Assembly (NCBI GenBank): GCA_036346205.1
Contig: JARFJB010002412.1
Coordinates: 571,501-635,500 of the forward strand
Length of the DNA: 64,000 nt
From: Vesta saturnalis
Lineage: Eukaryota; Arthropoda; Insecta; Coleoptera; Lampyridae
Reading direction: 5' to 3'
The position numbers and the translations under genes were made by a program. The notes under the pieces are model-generated. The model did no database searches, was not told the origin of the DNA, and worked only from the letters and a program-made list of their open reading frames with translations. Below, one piece after another: positions 10,905 to 22,880 of this stretch (position 1 is its first letter; each line of letters begins with the position of its first letter).

Positions 10905-11535
10905 AAATATGTAACTAAAATTATTATTAATTGTATTAAATACATAAATAAAAAGTTTACCTCAAATAGGATTTGTACCCACGAAATGTACTTTGCTAGA
11001 ATACCGCTCTAACCAACTGGGCTATCGGAATACAAGCCCCCATCGATGCAAATTTTTTAGAACTGATGCAAATTCTAAACATAATGAGAATACAGTCAAA
11101 TTACTTATATTAATAGAATGTGAGCCTGCAATATCGCAAGGATTCACACAAATCAAAGCAACTCTACTAATATTAAATTATCTGTTATAAACGAATAAGT
11201 TCAAAAGTAAATATTTAGTTAAAAACTACTAGTAATTTTATTAAATACCTAAATAAAAAGTTTACACCTTTTTTGAAAATTCACATCAGTTCTACACACA
11301 TAATCCGTTCATAACAAAACTTAATAATTCAATATTAGTCAAGTTGCTTTGGTATGTGTGAATTGTTGCGATATTGCAAGCTTACATTCCATTATTATAA
11401 GTAATTTGACTGCAATCTCATTGTATTTAAAATTTACATCAGCTCTACATACTTAAAGACAAAATTTACATCGGTTGGGGCTTGTCTCTAGCAAAGTATA
11501 TGTCGTAGATTCAAATCCTACTCGAGGTAAACTTA
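10905..11535. repeat. imperfect palindrome built from a tRNA-derived SINE-like repeat
   Basis: The left arm (about 10905-11218, minus orientation) and right arm (about 11225-11535, plus orientation) are imperfect inverted copies. In the left arm, minus strand, a box-A-like TAGCCCAGTTGGTTAGAGC (near 11015-11033) and box-B-like GGGTACAAATCC (near 10973-10984) precede a tail containing GTAAACTTTTTATTTATG. The right arm has the matching GTAGATTCAAATCCTACTCG and GTAAACTT but has lost the box-A segment. Inside the arms, matching blocks such as GCAATATCGCAA and CAGTCAAATTACTTAT are visible. The tail also recurs at 28.0 and 28.25 kb. It may be a SINE inserted head to head or a fold-back element. Confidence 0.7.
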
Positions 11536-11547
11536 TAACAATTTAGT

Positions 11548-11970
11548 AAACTATGGTTTACTGATGAGAAAATATTTACCATTCGACCTCCCAACAATAC
11601 TCAAAATAACACAATGTATTCAGTTGTGACCAAAAAGCATAACATACCACTAGATAAACTTTTAATTCCCTGTGAACACCTTTCCGCTTCCGTAATGGTA
11701 TCAGTTGGCATGTCGGCTGACAGAAAAACTAGAATTTTATTTGTGGATCAAAAAATCAAGTTTGAGGTTTACTAAACCGATGTGTTGTCAAACATGCTGC
11801 CAGAAATAGAGGACATGACCCAAAATTATACCTTTCAGCATAAAAAACTCGCCACCAAACAGCCCCGTTCTAAACCAGGTTGATTACACAAATGGGATAT
11901 ATTAGAAAATATTGTGTGTTTAAGTGCCAGTTTTACTAACATTGAAGAACTGAAAAGTCGAACATATTGA
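11548..11970 (+). pseudogene. mariner-like transposase fragment, catalytic-domain start
   Basis: Plus strand, starting LWFTDEKIFTIRPPNNTQN with the first catalytic Asp. SVMVSVGMSADRKTRILFVD and IKFEVY follow, then a stop, then SNMLPEI and a drifting tail. The VMVSVG(V/M)S...G block is characteristic of a different mariner-like family from the one at 1368-2494. The second and third catalytic residues are not visible. Stops interrupt it at about 11776 and 11882. Confidence 0.65.
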
Positions 11971-12189
11971 TGAAGGGTTTTTATAAATATAAGTTTAATT
12001 TACCGCTTGTTGTTGTTTTTACTATTAAGTTCCTTTGTTTTTACGTTTTCATGTCAAATAGAGATTTTTTCATTATTATTACTAAATATTGCAACGAGCC
12101 GAAATGCGTTATTTTGTCTAAACCTAAATATGTTTGGTCCACTTGGAACCGTTTTAATTTTGAAATTAGGTGTACGTTTAGAAATGTTT

Positions 12190-12576
12190 TTTGCATACCA
12201 TCATTAATGTGTGCGTGCGTGCGTGCGAGCGTGCGTGTGTGTATACGTGCATACGAGTGTGCGTGAGTGCGTGTGTGGATATGTGCATGTATGTGTGTGT
12301 GCGTGTGTGCGTGTGTGCGGGTGTGCGTGTGTGCGTGTGTGCGTGTGTGCGTGTGTGCGGGTGTGCGTGTGTGCGTGTGTGCGTGTGTGCGTGTGTGCGT
12401 GTGTGCGTGTGTGCGTGTGTGCGTGTGTGCGTGTGTGCGTGTGTGCGTGTGTGCGTGTGTGCGTGCGTGTGTGCGTGTGTGTGGTGTGTGCTTGTGTGCG
12501 TGTGTGCGTGTGTGCGTGTGTGTGTGTGTGTGTGTGTGCGTGTGTGCGTGTGTGCGTGTGTGCGTGTGTGTGTGTG

Positions 12577-12613
<37 letters not shown>

Positions 12614-12640
12614 GTATGTGTATATGTGCGTGTGTGTATG
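12190..12640. repeat. (GTGTGC)n / (GT)n microsatellite
   Basis: The hexamer GTGTGC, with GTGTGT and GTGCGT variants, runs for about 450 bp. Like the other large arrays in this window it has a 6-bp period, so all six frames stay open (Cys/Val on the plus strand, His/Thr on the minus strand). These frames are not genes. Confidence 0.97.
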
Positions 12641-15600
12641 TATGTTAGTATCCACGATAACTTCAGGACGACAACACGTACATACTTCAAATATTTCTGA
12701 AACAGCTGCATATTTGAAAGAAATAAACTTATCTACATATCAATTAGTTACATTCCATGCAATATGTTGAAACGAGGCGTAATTAGGCAGCAAAAAAGTT
12801 CAAGGTGGAATTGAACTGTTTTTAGTAACTAACAATTGAAACTTTTCTTTATTTTCGTACTAAACCAAAATGAATTAAAAATTAATTAGCTTAATTTAAC
12901 TAACAAGATATAAAATGCTTAATCTGTATTATTGATATTTTTATGGAAGCGGGCGAGTTTAAAATTTTCATTTTCAAAATAGCGTTTAGATGTCTATTAA
13001 CTGCTACCTTATACGAAATTTTAAACGTGTATCTGACATAGCTTATTGTTTTTGTGTTTAAAATGTTACCTATTTTCGTTATGAACGTATTAAAAAACAG
13101 GTTGCATAATTATCCCAAAAAAACTGTTATTATTAAAGTTATTTCATTTCTTTCAATTTCCACTTTGTAAATTGGAAGGCCATGTGTTATTCTACGCCAG
13201 ATATTTTTAAATATGGTGAGGTTTTAAAAATTGCGATTTTGTATACCGCGAATTTCAGTTAATATTTGTTTACGCTTGTTTATATTTAAACGTAAGTAAA
13301 AGAATTAACTAGAGAAGTTTTTTATTTTAACATATATCGGGTAACCTTAGGCTATTTGTTCTTTGATTTGTTAGTTTATTTATTAAGAAGAAATTGTGTT
13401 TCAAAAATTATGTTTCGTAGCTTTTAATTGCGCGAGATGGTATTGTAAAGGTACGTCTTGTTGTTAATTTAGTGTTATGGGGAAATATTTCATTTCATTC
13501 ATTTTCATTTTAAAATGAATTCAAACGTTGCCATTTTATTTAATCCAGAAACGTTAATTGGTAATACGAATTGAAAATCATGGTACCTGGAATTAGTTTG
13601 AAAATCAGATTCCATTTTTTTTTGTTCTTTAGTTACGAAAAGAAAATAAACGTTTTTTATTTTTCCGTCAATTTCTTAATTTTGAAATTTACTTTCAATC
13701 TCTATGTAGAGAATTTATAAGAAATTGACAATTATGAAACTGTTTATGTTCGTTTATCTTGCTTTATTTGTCGGGAGTTGATTAGTTTCTTGCGCATACG
13801 CGGATTAAGGAATTAAAAAAAAGGCGTCTGCGAATCTAAAAGCACGAACATCGTCTTAGATGCAAATGAAATTTTTTTTGTATCTCTTTATTCTGAAATG
13901 TAATTTATTTTAGCTTCATTTCTGGGATTTTCATCTTTTGAGTTTTTTTTGTGTTATCATTTTTGGATTTTTATTTTTACTTCAATGGAAAATGGAGAAA
14001 TTACAAACAACCAAAACCCTTAATGGCAGTGACTTATTCCAGTATAACCACGTCTGGATATTAAAGGTCAGATTATTCAATTTAAGCCTGTACACCAAGC
14101 GCGGAAGCAAATTTGAAATTAATTTCTTAGCTTTAGTTTGTCAGTTCACGTTTTCTTTTATTATTCTTTACGTCGTTTAATAACTACTTTTAATTGTTCT
14201 ATGAACTCATGCTTAAGTTTTCATAATTTATATAGGTTAGGTTTAATAAGAATTCTGAATTGATACAACCCTCTGTTAAATTAGAATCAACCTTCATTAT
14301 TAGCGGTGCAACTTCTGAATTATTTGTTCTCATCTTATTGTTTAGACATTTGTTAAATTAGATTTTGAGGGTAAAGGCTTGTTCACACTATCACTTTAAA
14401 CATATCCGTGGATATTTAGTTTTGAAGGTTATAAGGCACAATAGTAAACTTATATAATTTTTGTTCATATAAGTTAGTTATAATTACGTAGTAGAACTAA
14501 CTGTTATTTTCTTTTTCTTAGTACAAAATTATAATTGCGATTGGCACTTAGCTTAATAATAGATTGTTATATACCCATATGTTTATAAATACCTTGTTTT
14601 CACACAATTGAATTATTTAAATTGTTTGTTTACGGTATAAATTATTTATGGCAATTAAAATAATTTTCCTTTTTGTATTTATACGTTCAGTGTGGACAAG
14701 TGTATAATCTAAAAGTTAATACATTCAGATTATTTCATCTTGACGCTCAATATATTTCTTTGTCTCCATTTTCTTGATTTATAATTAGGGCTACCCTTTA
14801 TTTATTATTAGGTGAGCGGTAAGTGACTTTTTCTATCTATGTCACCGTGTCTGGAGAAGGTATTTTTAGATTAGTTGGGCTTTTATGTTATAAGCTTCTG
14901 GCGCCCTTTTGTCCTTTACTAAATGAACCTCGACCCAACAGACGAGTAGCTGGCAACGAATCGTATTATCAATGTTACTTTACCTTGAATTACCCAGTTA
15001 TATTTGCTTTTGTGTTGGTGACAGTATATAGTTCGTTATGTCAAGGAAAATTTAATCTGGCGACAGTAAGCTTGGGATTTTTTATTTCGTTGCAGAGTAG
15101 TTTAATGTCTTGGTGAAATTGTTGATCAGTATTTTGTTTATTTTGTTTTCTACCTCGCGAGTCGTGTAAATAAATTTTTAGGAGTTTGTGATTATGTGAG
15201 CCTATATAACGTGTTGTGATATTGTAGAAGGAGGGGCTGCTACCCCACTTCGCTATTGTGAATTTTGTGAAACTTTTTTAGGTCGCACTTTCTGAATTTT
15301 TGTGTAGCTTCCCCATTCACAGGTATCATTTAGGGGGAAAATAATCGTGAATGGTTTTGTGAGACTTTTTTAAATAAATATAGGGTTGGTTTATTAAGCT
15401 ATTGAAAACTGTCGGGTGGTAGCAGAGTGAGGAGGTTAATTAATTATTGTTTCAAAGAAAGTAGATGTGGAGCTCTAGCGACTGCAAAAGGCTCACGCTG
15501 TCAGCCTTTGAATTAAAATTTTCGAGAGTAAAAAATCATTGAACTTGTTGGTGAGAAGCGAAAATTCCATCAACGCTAATCCTGTAAGTGTAAGTTAAAA

Positions 15601-16673
15601 TATTTCAGTGCTTGATTTCTAAATTTGCTTTTAGCAAATATAAACATCGTTTATTTGAAAATTCATGGACTAGTTTAGAAAAAGTATGCGTTATGGGCTG
15701 TAGTGTTTGTTTAGATTAATATTTGTTTATTGAGACATTCATGCCAACACCTTTACGAAACTATTCAGATATTTAACTGGTTATTCTTGTATTATTTAAG
15801 GCGTTTCCTACGTTGTCCGTTGGTGAAATGTTAAATTGGTTATGTTATTTTTAGGAACGGATTAATTGAAAAGGGCATGTACCGCTTCTCTAAAGCGCTT
15901 TTGTGTAGTATAAAAAGGGAAATAGTATTATTTGTGTATTTAGTTTTAGGAAGTAAATTTGAATTTCATATTTGTTGACAAGGAGTTTAGATTTGTGATT
16001 TAAAATGTATTGTAGTGTGGATGGGCTATTTAAATTGATATAATAGACAACTGTTAATCTCAATTTTTGAATTTCCTTTATGCCTTTGATTAGTTTTAAA
16101 CAAACAGACAGGTGCTAGAAGTGGTGCCACCTAATTTTATGTTTAATAATTCAGACTTGTTGACGATCTCAGGTTAGGTTAATTGATTTTATCAGTACGG
16201 TGGGACATTTGTGTCAAGTGAAGATAAATAAAATCTCAATTGAGAAATTTAGCATTTCAGTTTTAATAGTGACAGGAATTGCTGGTGAGTTTAGGAACTA
16301 CTTATTTTTGAAAAGCCGTAAAGTGAGAGCTATACTTTGGTATTTTTGTAGCATTACGTTTCAAATTCGATTTAGGGGGATAGCTGCCGAAGTGTGCGAC
16401 CCCCAGGAGGCTTCAAAAGGTAGGTTCGTGCGTTTTTCCCTGTTTTTTGTCATTACATCACTTTTGGATCTCATGCTTTTACCCGACAGGGTGGCGTTCA
16501 AAATATTACTCGATTGGATATACAGTTTTAACTAAATATATTAGTAAAACTCAGGGCTCTAACGACAAACTAGATGAACTTTGCGGATATTTGCCTGTGC
16601 GGTGTTCTATTGGCGTTGGACCCGTTGCAACAGAACAAAATTTCATTATATGATACCACGCACAAATCTATCG
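12641..16673. other. 4 kb of A+T-rich DNA without recognisable genes
   Basis: Only short reading frames (under 115 codons) without family resemblance or sensible composition. Two GT donor-like contexts (CCTGTAAGTGTAAG near 15585 and AAAAGGTAGGTTCG near 16418) follow relatively G+C-richer stretches and could mark untranslated exons of a host gene. There is no reading frame to support this. Confidence 0.4.
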
Positions 16674-17259
16674 TACCGGGTGGAAGAATAAGCCGGTTTG
16701 CGCCATTTTGTTACGAATTTAATCGGTTTCCGTTGTAATTTACAATACTTAGGTGTTTCTATTTAAAAGTTATAACATAAACAAGTTAAAATTTTTTTAT
16801 TCGAAAGTGCCCTCTATCTACGACAATTAAAACTAAATGCAATTGTTTTATAGTAGATGTAATTGGTTCATCTACGCCCTTTCGAATGGGACTAATTTCG
16901 TTAAAATAGGTCGATCCAAACCAAAGTTATAAGCATCTATTCATACAAAAATTCCCACTCTCCCCCACTCTTTATTTTAAAAAATAGAGAAAAAAGTATT
17001 TGACAAAATTTGTGCAAAAATCATGCATAATTCTAATTTGCTTATTTAATACCTTCTATGATTGGACATATTTTATTAAAGAAATGTTTTTAAATTTTTA
17101 TACAAGGATTATGCCTTCTAGCGCTAAAGCTAGAAACTTGAAAGTTATTTCCAGCGATTTCCCTTGGCCATTTTTACTAAGGAAATTTCTTCCCCAAAGC
17201 TGTACGATAAACAGTTCCTGAGATATATCCGGAGGATCGGCTTATTGGTCCACCTGGTA
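16674..17259. mobile_element. short non-autonomous DNA element with imperfect terminal inverted repeats
   Basis: The left end TACCGGGTGGAAGAATAAGC matches, inverted, the right end whose complement reads TACCAGGTGGACCAATAAGC. About 20 of the first 24 positions agree by eye. Length is about 586 bp, with TA at both edges and no transposase inside. The CGGGTGG-type terminus resembles mariner-related ends elsewhere in the window (27.7 kb). Confidence 0.65.
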
Positions 17260-17847
17260 CGTGTATCCAATTATTCATGTATGTCGAACTTATAACAAAC
17301 GCTGTGCCTTTATTGATACTGATTTTTATCACTGTACACAACAGGATTATTAAAAAAAGTTAGTAGTTGATTTAAATACAACGTATATTTAGTACTTATT
17401 TCTTATTCTGTATCTTTGTACATTGCTTGTTCTCCTCATAATTGTCGTATAATTGGAATTAATCATTATGATGGACAATGAAGGATATTTACCTATTTAT
17501 TTATTATATGTTAATGTTTTATAAGTTCAATGCTTAATTTATTATACGAAAAAAATATCTGGAGCGGAATACCACACGACCTTCCAACCTACAAATTGGA
17601 AATGAAAATAAATGAAATAATTTTAATAATATGTTTTTAGGATAATTATGCAATCCCTTTTATCATAAGTTAATTACGAAAACAGGCAACATTGAAAAAA
17701 GAAAATCAATAATCTATGTCAGAATAACGTGTACAACTTCATGTCAGATAGAGATTAATATACATATACATATACAGGTATGGAAAAATATTGTCCCGGG
17801 TCTGACTTATAATAAGTAAAACAAAGACAGTAAAATCAGTTCACGTG
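17260..17847. other. A+T-rich non-coding DNA, nothing recognised
   Basis: No gene, RNA or repeat was recognised. Confidence 0.4.
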
Positions 17848-18153
17848 CTAAGTGAGATAGAATACACAACAAACTAAAATCGATGTTGCCATACACGCGT
17901 CTTTTTTATCAATACATTCGGTTATAATAAATAAAGTGTCTTTATACGCCGAATTAATATTTTCTAAGCTAGATTCAACATTTGTTGAATCTTCACCCCA
18001 TAATAATAAATTGTATACATACATTTCAAGCGGCATGTCGCCAAGTAAATTCGTATTGTCTAAAATTTTATCTACTTCATTAAAAGTTAATGAATTTAGA
18101 CGTAGAGCTGTATGAGATGAATAGAAAAAAAAATTAAGCAACTTCGAATTCAA
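17848..18153 (-). CDS. hypothetical 101-codon reading frame, unrecognised
   Basis: The composition is plausibly coding (LRLNSLTFNEVDKILDNTN, LPLEMYVYNLLLWGED-like stretch, CIDKKDACMATSILVCC), but no family was recognised and there is no neighbouring continuation. It lies just left of a small CAAAACAG-type repeat cluster and may be part of an unidentified repeat. It could equally be chance in A+T-rich DNA. Confidence 0.2.
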   Translation of the reverse strand: MNSKLLNFFFYSSHTALRLNSLTFNEVDKILDNTNLLGDMPLEMYVYNLLLWGEDSTNVESSLENINSAYKDTLFIITECIDKKDACMATSILVCCVFYLT

Positions 18154-18159
18154 AACAAG

Positions 18160-18300
18160 TAACTGTTTCCCGGAAACAGGTCAAAACAGCTCAAAAACAG
18201 ATACCTGTTTTTCCAGAAACATGCCAAAACAGACCGTAAACCGCTCAAAACAGGTACCCGTTTTCAAAAAACAGCTCAAAACTGACCTAAAACTTTAGTG
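18160..18300. repeat. cluster of short AAACAG / CTGTTT repeats
   Basis: TCAAAACAG, GGTACCCGTTTTC and GATACCTGTTTTTCC motifs recur about every 55-65 bp, in both direct and inverted sense, so the stretch can fold into several small hairpins. Confidence 0.6.
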
Positions 18301-18690
18301 GGCTAGTTTTAATATTTTCTGGTAAAATAAAAAATGAAATAAAAAGAGCACCAGTGCGAAAAGAAATCACGTTTGTAACAATTTTAATTTCCATGTGGAA
18401 TTAGGTCTGAATTCAAAAATTTGGGAGCGTGTCATTCTTAGGACTTTAGTTTTCCCTTCCCCCGCAACCCCACCTACACCCTACAAAAACGGACGTCCTA
18501 GTCGAGTCGTTTTCTGTCTCTCATTATTAGTAAGATCGTATGTCTTTTCATTATTCTTCCTAACATTCTACACGTACACACCTTCATTTTCTTCTAATGC
18601 ATATCGTTCAACTGTACGCCAATTACTTATACAACAACACTTACACTTCTGCATATAATTCTACAACATTACTTCTATTTAAAGTTAAAT
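18301..18690. other. non-coding DNA, nothing recognised
   Basis: Contains an 87-codon open frame (18395-18658) without family resemblance, which I do not regard as a gene. Confidence 0.4.
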
Positions 18691-18691
18691 T

Positions 18692-19010
18692 TTAAATTAT
18701 AGATCATACATACATAACTTTATTGATAATACTTTTTAAAATTACAAGATTTTTTATGTTACAAGCTTCATTCGTCATTAAATATAAATACAAAACATGT
18801 TAAAATGATTTATTTACTTTTTTGAAAGGGTCTTTCATTTAATTTAATTAAAAATTACACATCATATATAATTTTATTGATATTACATTTTAAAATTACA
18901 AGCTCTTTTTATATTACCAGCTTGATTCGTCATTAAATATAAAATACAAAACATGTTAAAATGGTTTATTTTACTTTCTTTTTGAAAGCGTCTTTCATTA
19001 AATTTTCACT
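18692..19010. repeat. tandem duplication, two units of about 158 bp
   Basis: Unit 1 (18692-18848) and unit 2 (18850-19010) share long blocks, including CATTAAATATAAA, TACAAAACATGTTAAAATG and GTCTTTCATT. They differ by substitutions and small indels. Confidence 0.75.
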
Positions 19011-19189
19011 TTTTTTTCATACTTTTCTTCACGACACATTACACCCGAAGTACACATCAATATTAACAACTTATATTACCACTTAATTGTCAATAAATTT
19101 CTATTTCAACTTTCATGCGTTATTTCCTAAACTCACATTTTTTATATACATTATATATCTACGCTAAAGATTACAAGTTACACATGTTT

Positions 19190-19399
19190 TTATTTTTTAA
19201 CTCGGAGTTGCTTCATTTTTCTATTCAGTTCATATAGTTCTATATCTAGTTTTAATTGTTTTATTTTTTTCACTAACTCCTCAAGCCTCTCCTTTCTCTC
19301 ATCAACGCTTAATACTTTTGCTTTACTTTCTATTCTTATCATGTGTATTACTTTCATCATATCTGCCAATAAAAAGTTTACTGAATCGTGCGTACCCAA
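19190..19399 (-). CDS. small hypothetical, coiled-coil-like reading frame (69 codons)
   Basis: The second half (DERKERLEELVKKIKQLKLD, then IELYELNRKMKQLRVKK) is Lys/Glu/Leu-rich with heptad-like Leu spacing. This is a credible coiled-coil end, as seen at the C-terminus of some transposon-encoded DNA-binding proteins. No upstream domain was recognised, so it may be the 3' end of a lost gene. It directly follows the 158-bp tandem duplication. Confidence 0.3.
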   Translation of the reverse strand: MGTHDSVNFLLADMMKVIHMIRIESKAKVLSVDERKERLEELVKKIKQLKLDIELYELNRKMKQLRVKK

Positions 19400-21300
19400 G
19401 GAAGCCTGTTATTATAAATCTGCATCCTTGAAAACCACTAACATAGTCTTGTTTCCACGAACTGATTCTATTTTTACATTTCTAAGAAATGTAATATACC
19501 ACCTGCAGGTCATTACTCTTTGACCTTGAAAACTCTATTTTTAGATTTCTAAGAATTGTAATATGATCATGATGATAATGTTGACCTTGCAATTTTTAGC
19601 TTCAAATCTTGACCTTGATATTTCGACCTCGTCGCGCACCACAAATTTAAATTTACCACCAAAAGTTTGGCCTTGAAAGAGCTGAAGAGCAGGACATTCA
19701 CACATTCTCTCTCTCTCACTCGCACACTTATTGCAATTCCTGCGTGAGCCACGATCGGCTCTATATGACTAGCCATGTGAGTGAGGATCGACCCTATATC
19801 ATTAGCGAAGGATTACGCACGTGCCCGTCAGATTAACTGACTTGATCTTCAACAGAAAATTCGTATACTGTGAGTGATAACTGGCCCTATATCACTACTA
19901 ACATTGAAAAAAATACATAAAAATTGTTATCGTGTAACAACCATGTTAATCAGAATATTCGCATTTTTCTAAATAACGTTAAGTAATTTTACATGTCCCA
20001 TATATTATACATTTTGTACGTATTCTTCATATTACACGTTTTCCTATATTAAGAGTATTCTTCTCGGGCTTTAAGCCGGGTGCTAGAATATACGTGTAAA
20101 AGACAATTTAGACAGATTTATGTAACGTCAAAGCAAAATATATTTTAATTAAACTTTTAAATATGATTTAATGAAATTCCTGGTTAAGCGTGCTTAGTTA
20201 CATATGTAGTTATCATTTTCTTTCAAAATTGCGCGTTAAAATGTTAAAGATAATTAGAGAAGTTTGTTGTAATTCTTATTTTTTTACCAATACAATTATT
20301 CTTTGTATAAATTTGCTTTAGATTTTACAATACCCAAACCAATTATAGTTGTTTCTTTATTTAAGTCTATTCAGTAACGTTGTTGAAAGTAAAACTGAAG
20401 GTCTCGCGTGTCACTACAACGTATTGCTAGTTAAAGATCCCTCTCTAAGGTGAAATTATTTCAGTAAAGCAAGATTTAGGAGTTTATATGCGTATAAATT
20501 TCTGATCTCCTTTACTTTCTAGATCACATACAGTTTATATTAAGTATATGTTATTTATATATTTTTATTAATAAATGTCGAAATATTATTATAATAAAAT
20601 CTAACGTTAATAGACTCAAGATACCCTCTACCGCGAATATCATTATCTGGCATTCGCGTAAAAATATTCGCTCTTAATTTATGAATTTATTCACATAGAC
20701 TAAAACATGAGACGGCAAGTGTGTTTACTTAAAGTCTTATTTCTTGGTAAATGAAAATTAGAAATTTGAATAATATTAATATACGCCATATTATCTCTGT
20801 GTGTTTTATGCTCGACACTTTACACGCAGTACAACATTAAATAATTGCGTAGGAAGAATAATTTCTATCTCAATCAATACAAATACCACAAACAGTGACC
20901 CGTAAAACTCTTTCCAGAAAGCTAATTTAATAGGAATAATTGAATTATGTAAGCTCAAAATAAGTTAATCAATTTAAATTGAACAAAAATTATAAAACGA
21001 AAAAATGTTATTTAAACGAAAAAATATTCTCGTTAGTCATTTTATTTTAGCCCTCAGAATAGTATTTCTTAATGGAACATAAAGCTCAAACTGATCAATA
21101 AGAAATTAATAGGATGTCTTGTTTCGCCCCAGCCACTACCTCAATTTACTAATTTGCTGCTTTACGTTTTTAAAAGTTCTATTATTCTTTGTTTTGGAAA
21201 GCTACACAAAAGGCAAAAATGTTTAATAAATGTAAATTGTTATAATGAGTAAAACGCTTTATGCTATTCTCTGGGAAATTAAGAATTCTACAGGAAGGTA
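19400..21300. other. A+T-rich DNA, no gene recognised
   Basis: GACCTTGAAAACTCTATTTT-like phrases recur a few times in 19430-19690, suggesting a decayed repeat. Nothing else was recognised. Confidence 0.4.
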
Positions 21301-21309
21301 GAATTATAT

Positions 21310-21310
21310 G

Positions 21311-21372
<62 letters not shown>
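21310..21372. repeat. (TA)n microsatellite
   Basis: About 30 TA units immediately outside the left arm of the inverted repeat pair at 21.37 and 23.87 kb. Confidence 0.95.
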
Positions 21373-21374
<2 letters not shown>

Positions 21375-21559
21375 CATGGCTATACACGTTATTCGTCACG
21401 GAAGATTATGGCCAAACGACTAGACTCAAAAAGTTTTATACATACAAGCGGTACATTTTAAAATTATTTTCGCAACGTACAGGCTGTTCCAAAAGTATGA
21501 AACATCAAAGTTGCAATTTTTTCAATGGAATACCCTATATATTATTGAATTTTTAGTTT

Positions 21560-21608
21560 CTGCGATCAAAATAAGAATAAGAACAAGAATAAGAATGAGA
21601 ATGAGAAC

Positions 21609-21660
<52 letters not shown>

Positions 21661-21866
21661 TGAGGTGAGAGTGAGGTGGGAGTGGAAGTGGGAGTGAGGT
21701 GAGGTGAGAGTGAGAGTGAGAGTGAGAGTGGAGTGGGAGTGGGAGTGGGAGGGAGTGAGGTGAGGTGAGGTGAGAGTGAGGTGAGGTGAGAGTGAGTGAG
21801 GTGAGGTGAGGTGAGGTGAGGTGAGGTGAGGTGAGGTGAGAGTGAGGTGAGGTGAGGTGAGGTGAG

Positions 21867-21908
<42 letters not shown>

Positions 21909-22462
21909 ATGAGAATGAGAATGAGAATGAGAATGAGAATGAGAATGAGAATGAGAATGAGAATGAGAATGAGAATGAGAATGAGAATGAGAATGAGAAT
22001 GAGAATGAGAATGAGACTGAGAATGATAATGAGAATGAGAATGAGAATGAGAATGAGAATGAGAATGAGAATGAGAATGAGAATGAGAATGAGAATGAGA
22101 ATGAGAATGAGAATGAGAATGAGAATGAGAATGAGAATGAGAATGAGAATGAGAATGAGAATGAGAATGAGAATGAGAATGAGAATGAGAATGAGAATGA
22201 GAATGAGAATGAGAATGAGAATGAGAATGAGAATGAGAATGAGAATGAGAATGAGAATGAGAATGAGAATGAGAATGAGAATGAGAATGAGAATGAGAAT
22301 GAGAATGAGAATGAGAATGAGAATGAGAATGAGAATGAGAATGAGAATGAGAATGAGAATGAGAATGAGAATGAGAATGAGAATGAGAATGAGAATGAGA
22401 ATGAGAATAGGAATAAGAATAAGAATAAGAATAAGAATAAGAATAAGAATAAGAATAAGACT
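21560..22462. repeat. purine-rich hexamer microsatellite, GAGAAT core with GTGAGA/GGTGAG block
   Basis: The order is AAGAAT units (21570-21600), GAGAGT/GTGAGG units (about 21600-21905), a near-perfect (GAGAAT)n tract of about 500 bp (21905-22410), then AAGAAT units again (22411-22460). All plus-strand bases in the tract are purine or T, with A and G dominating. The frames (Met-Arg on plus, Ser-His on minus) are not genes. Confidence 0.97.
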
Positions 22463-22841
22463 TAAATCTTACATGTTTTGAAATATTTAGCATTGTCTGA
22501 AAATGTGATATTAATTTTAAACTTTAAGTTCTCTACAAGTATTCATTTTTTCGTCAACTAAACTTTACACTTATCTTACTATTTGATTATGTATCATGAT
22601 GCACTTATAAAACACTGAGTAATATATACCAAGTGTTTATAAATCATGACTCAAAAATTTAAAGTTTTAATTAGTAATAACCAGTACTTTATGTAAACAG
22701 TAGATGTAGAATTTAATTCCCTCTCGAATGCTATAACACTGTCATATGTCTAACGCTTCTTGTTTTCAAGGAAAATGCACATTTTCAGAAAGCAAATATA
22801 TCTAAACAAATCTGTTAGTAAATCGTTCAATTTCCTTTATA
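22463..22841. other. A+T-rich spacer
   Basis: Nothing recognised between the microsatellite and the mariner relic. Confidence 0.4.
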
Positions 22842-22880
22842 GTGGTAATTTGTGCTGTATTTAAAGCTTATTTGTTAAAA

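Noticed and set aside
10965..11035. A genuine tRNA gene
   Set aside because: Box A and box B are visible, but the cloverleaf arms do not pair, the sequence lies inside a palindrome, and related pieces with the same non-tRNA tail occur at 11.5, 28.0 and 28.25 kb. A SINE is the better reading.
12190..12700. His/Thr- and Cys/Val-rich proteins in the 12.2-12.7 kb microsatellite
   Set aside because: By-products of the GTGTGC hexamer, open in all frames.
14823..16535. Reading frames of about 97-111 codons (14823-15116, 16200-16535) as host exons
   Set aside because: No family resemblance, no conserved domain, composition like surrounding A+T-rich DNA, and no consistent splice frame. Only the donor-like contexts were noted.
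21522..22493. Ser-His repeat protein of 323 codons
   Set aside because: A translation of the GAGAAT microsatellite. The flanks give no coding signal.
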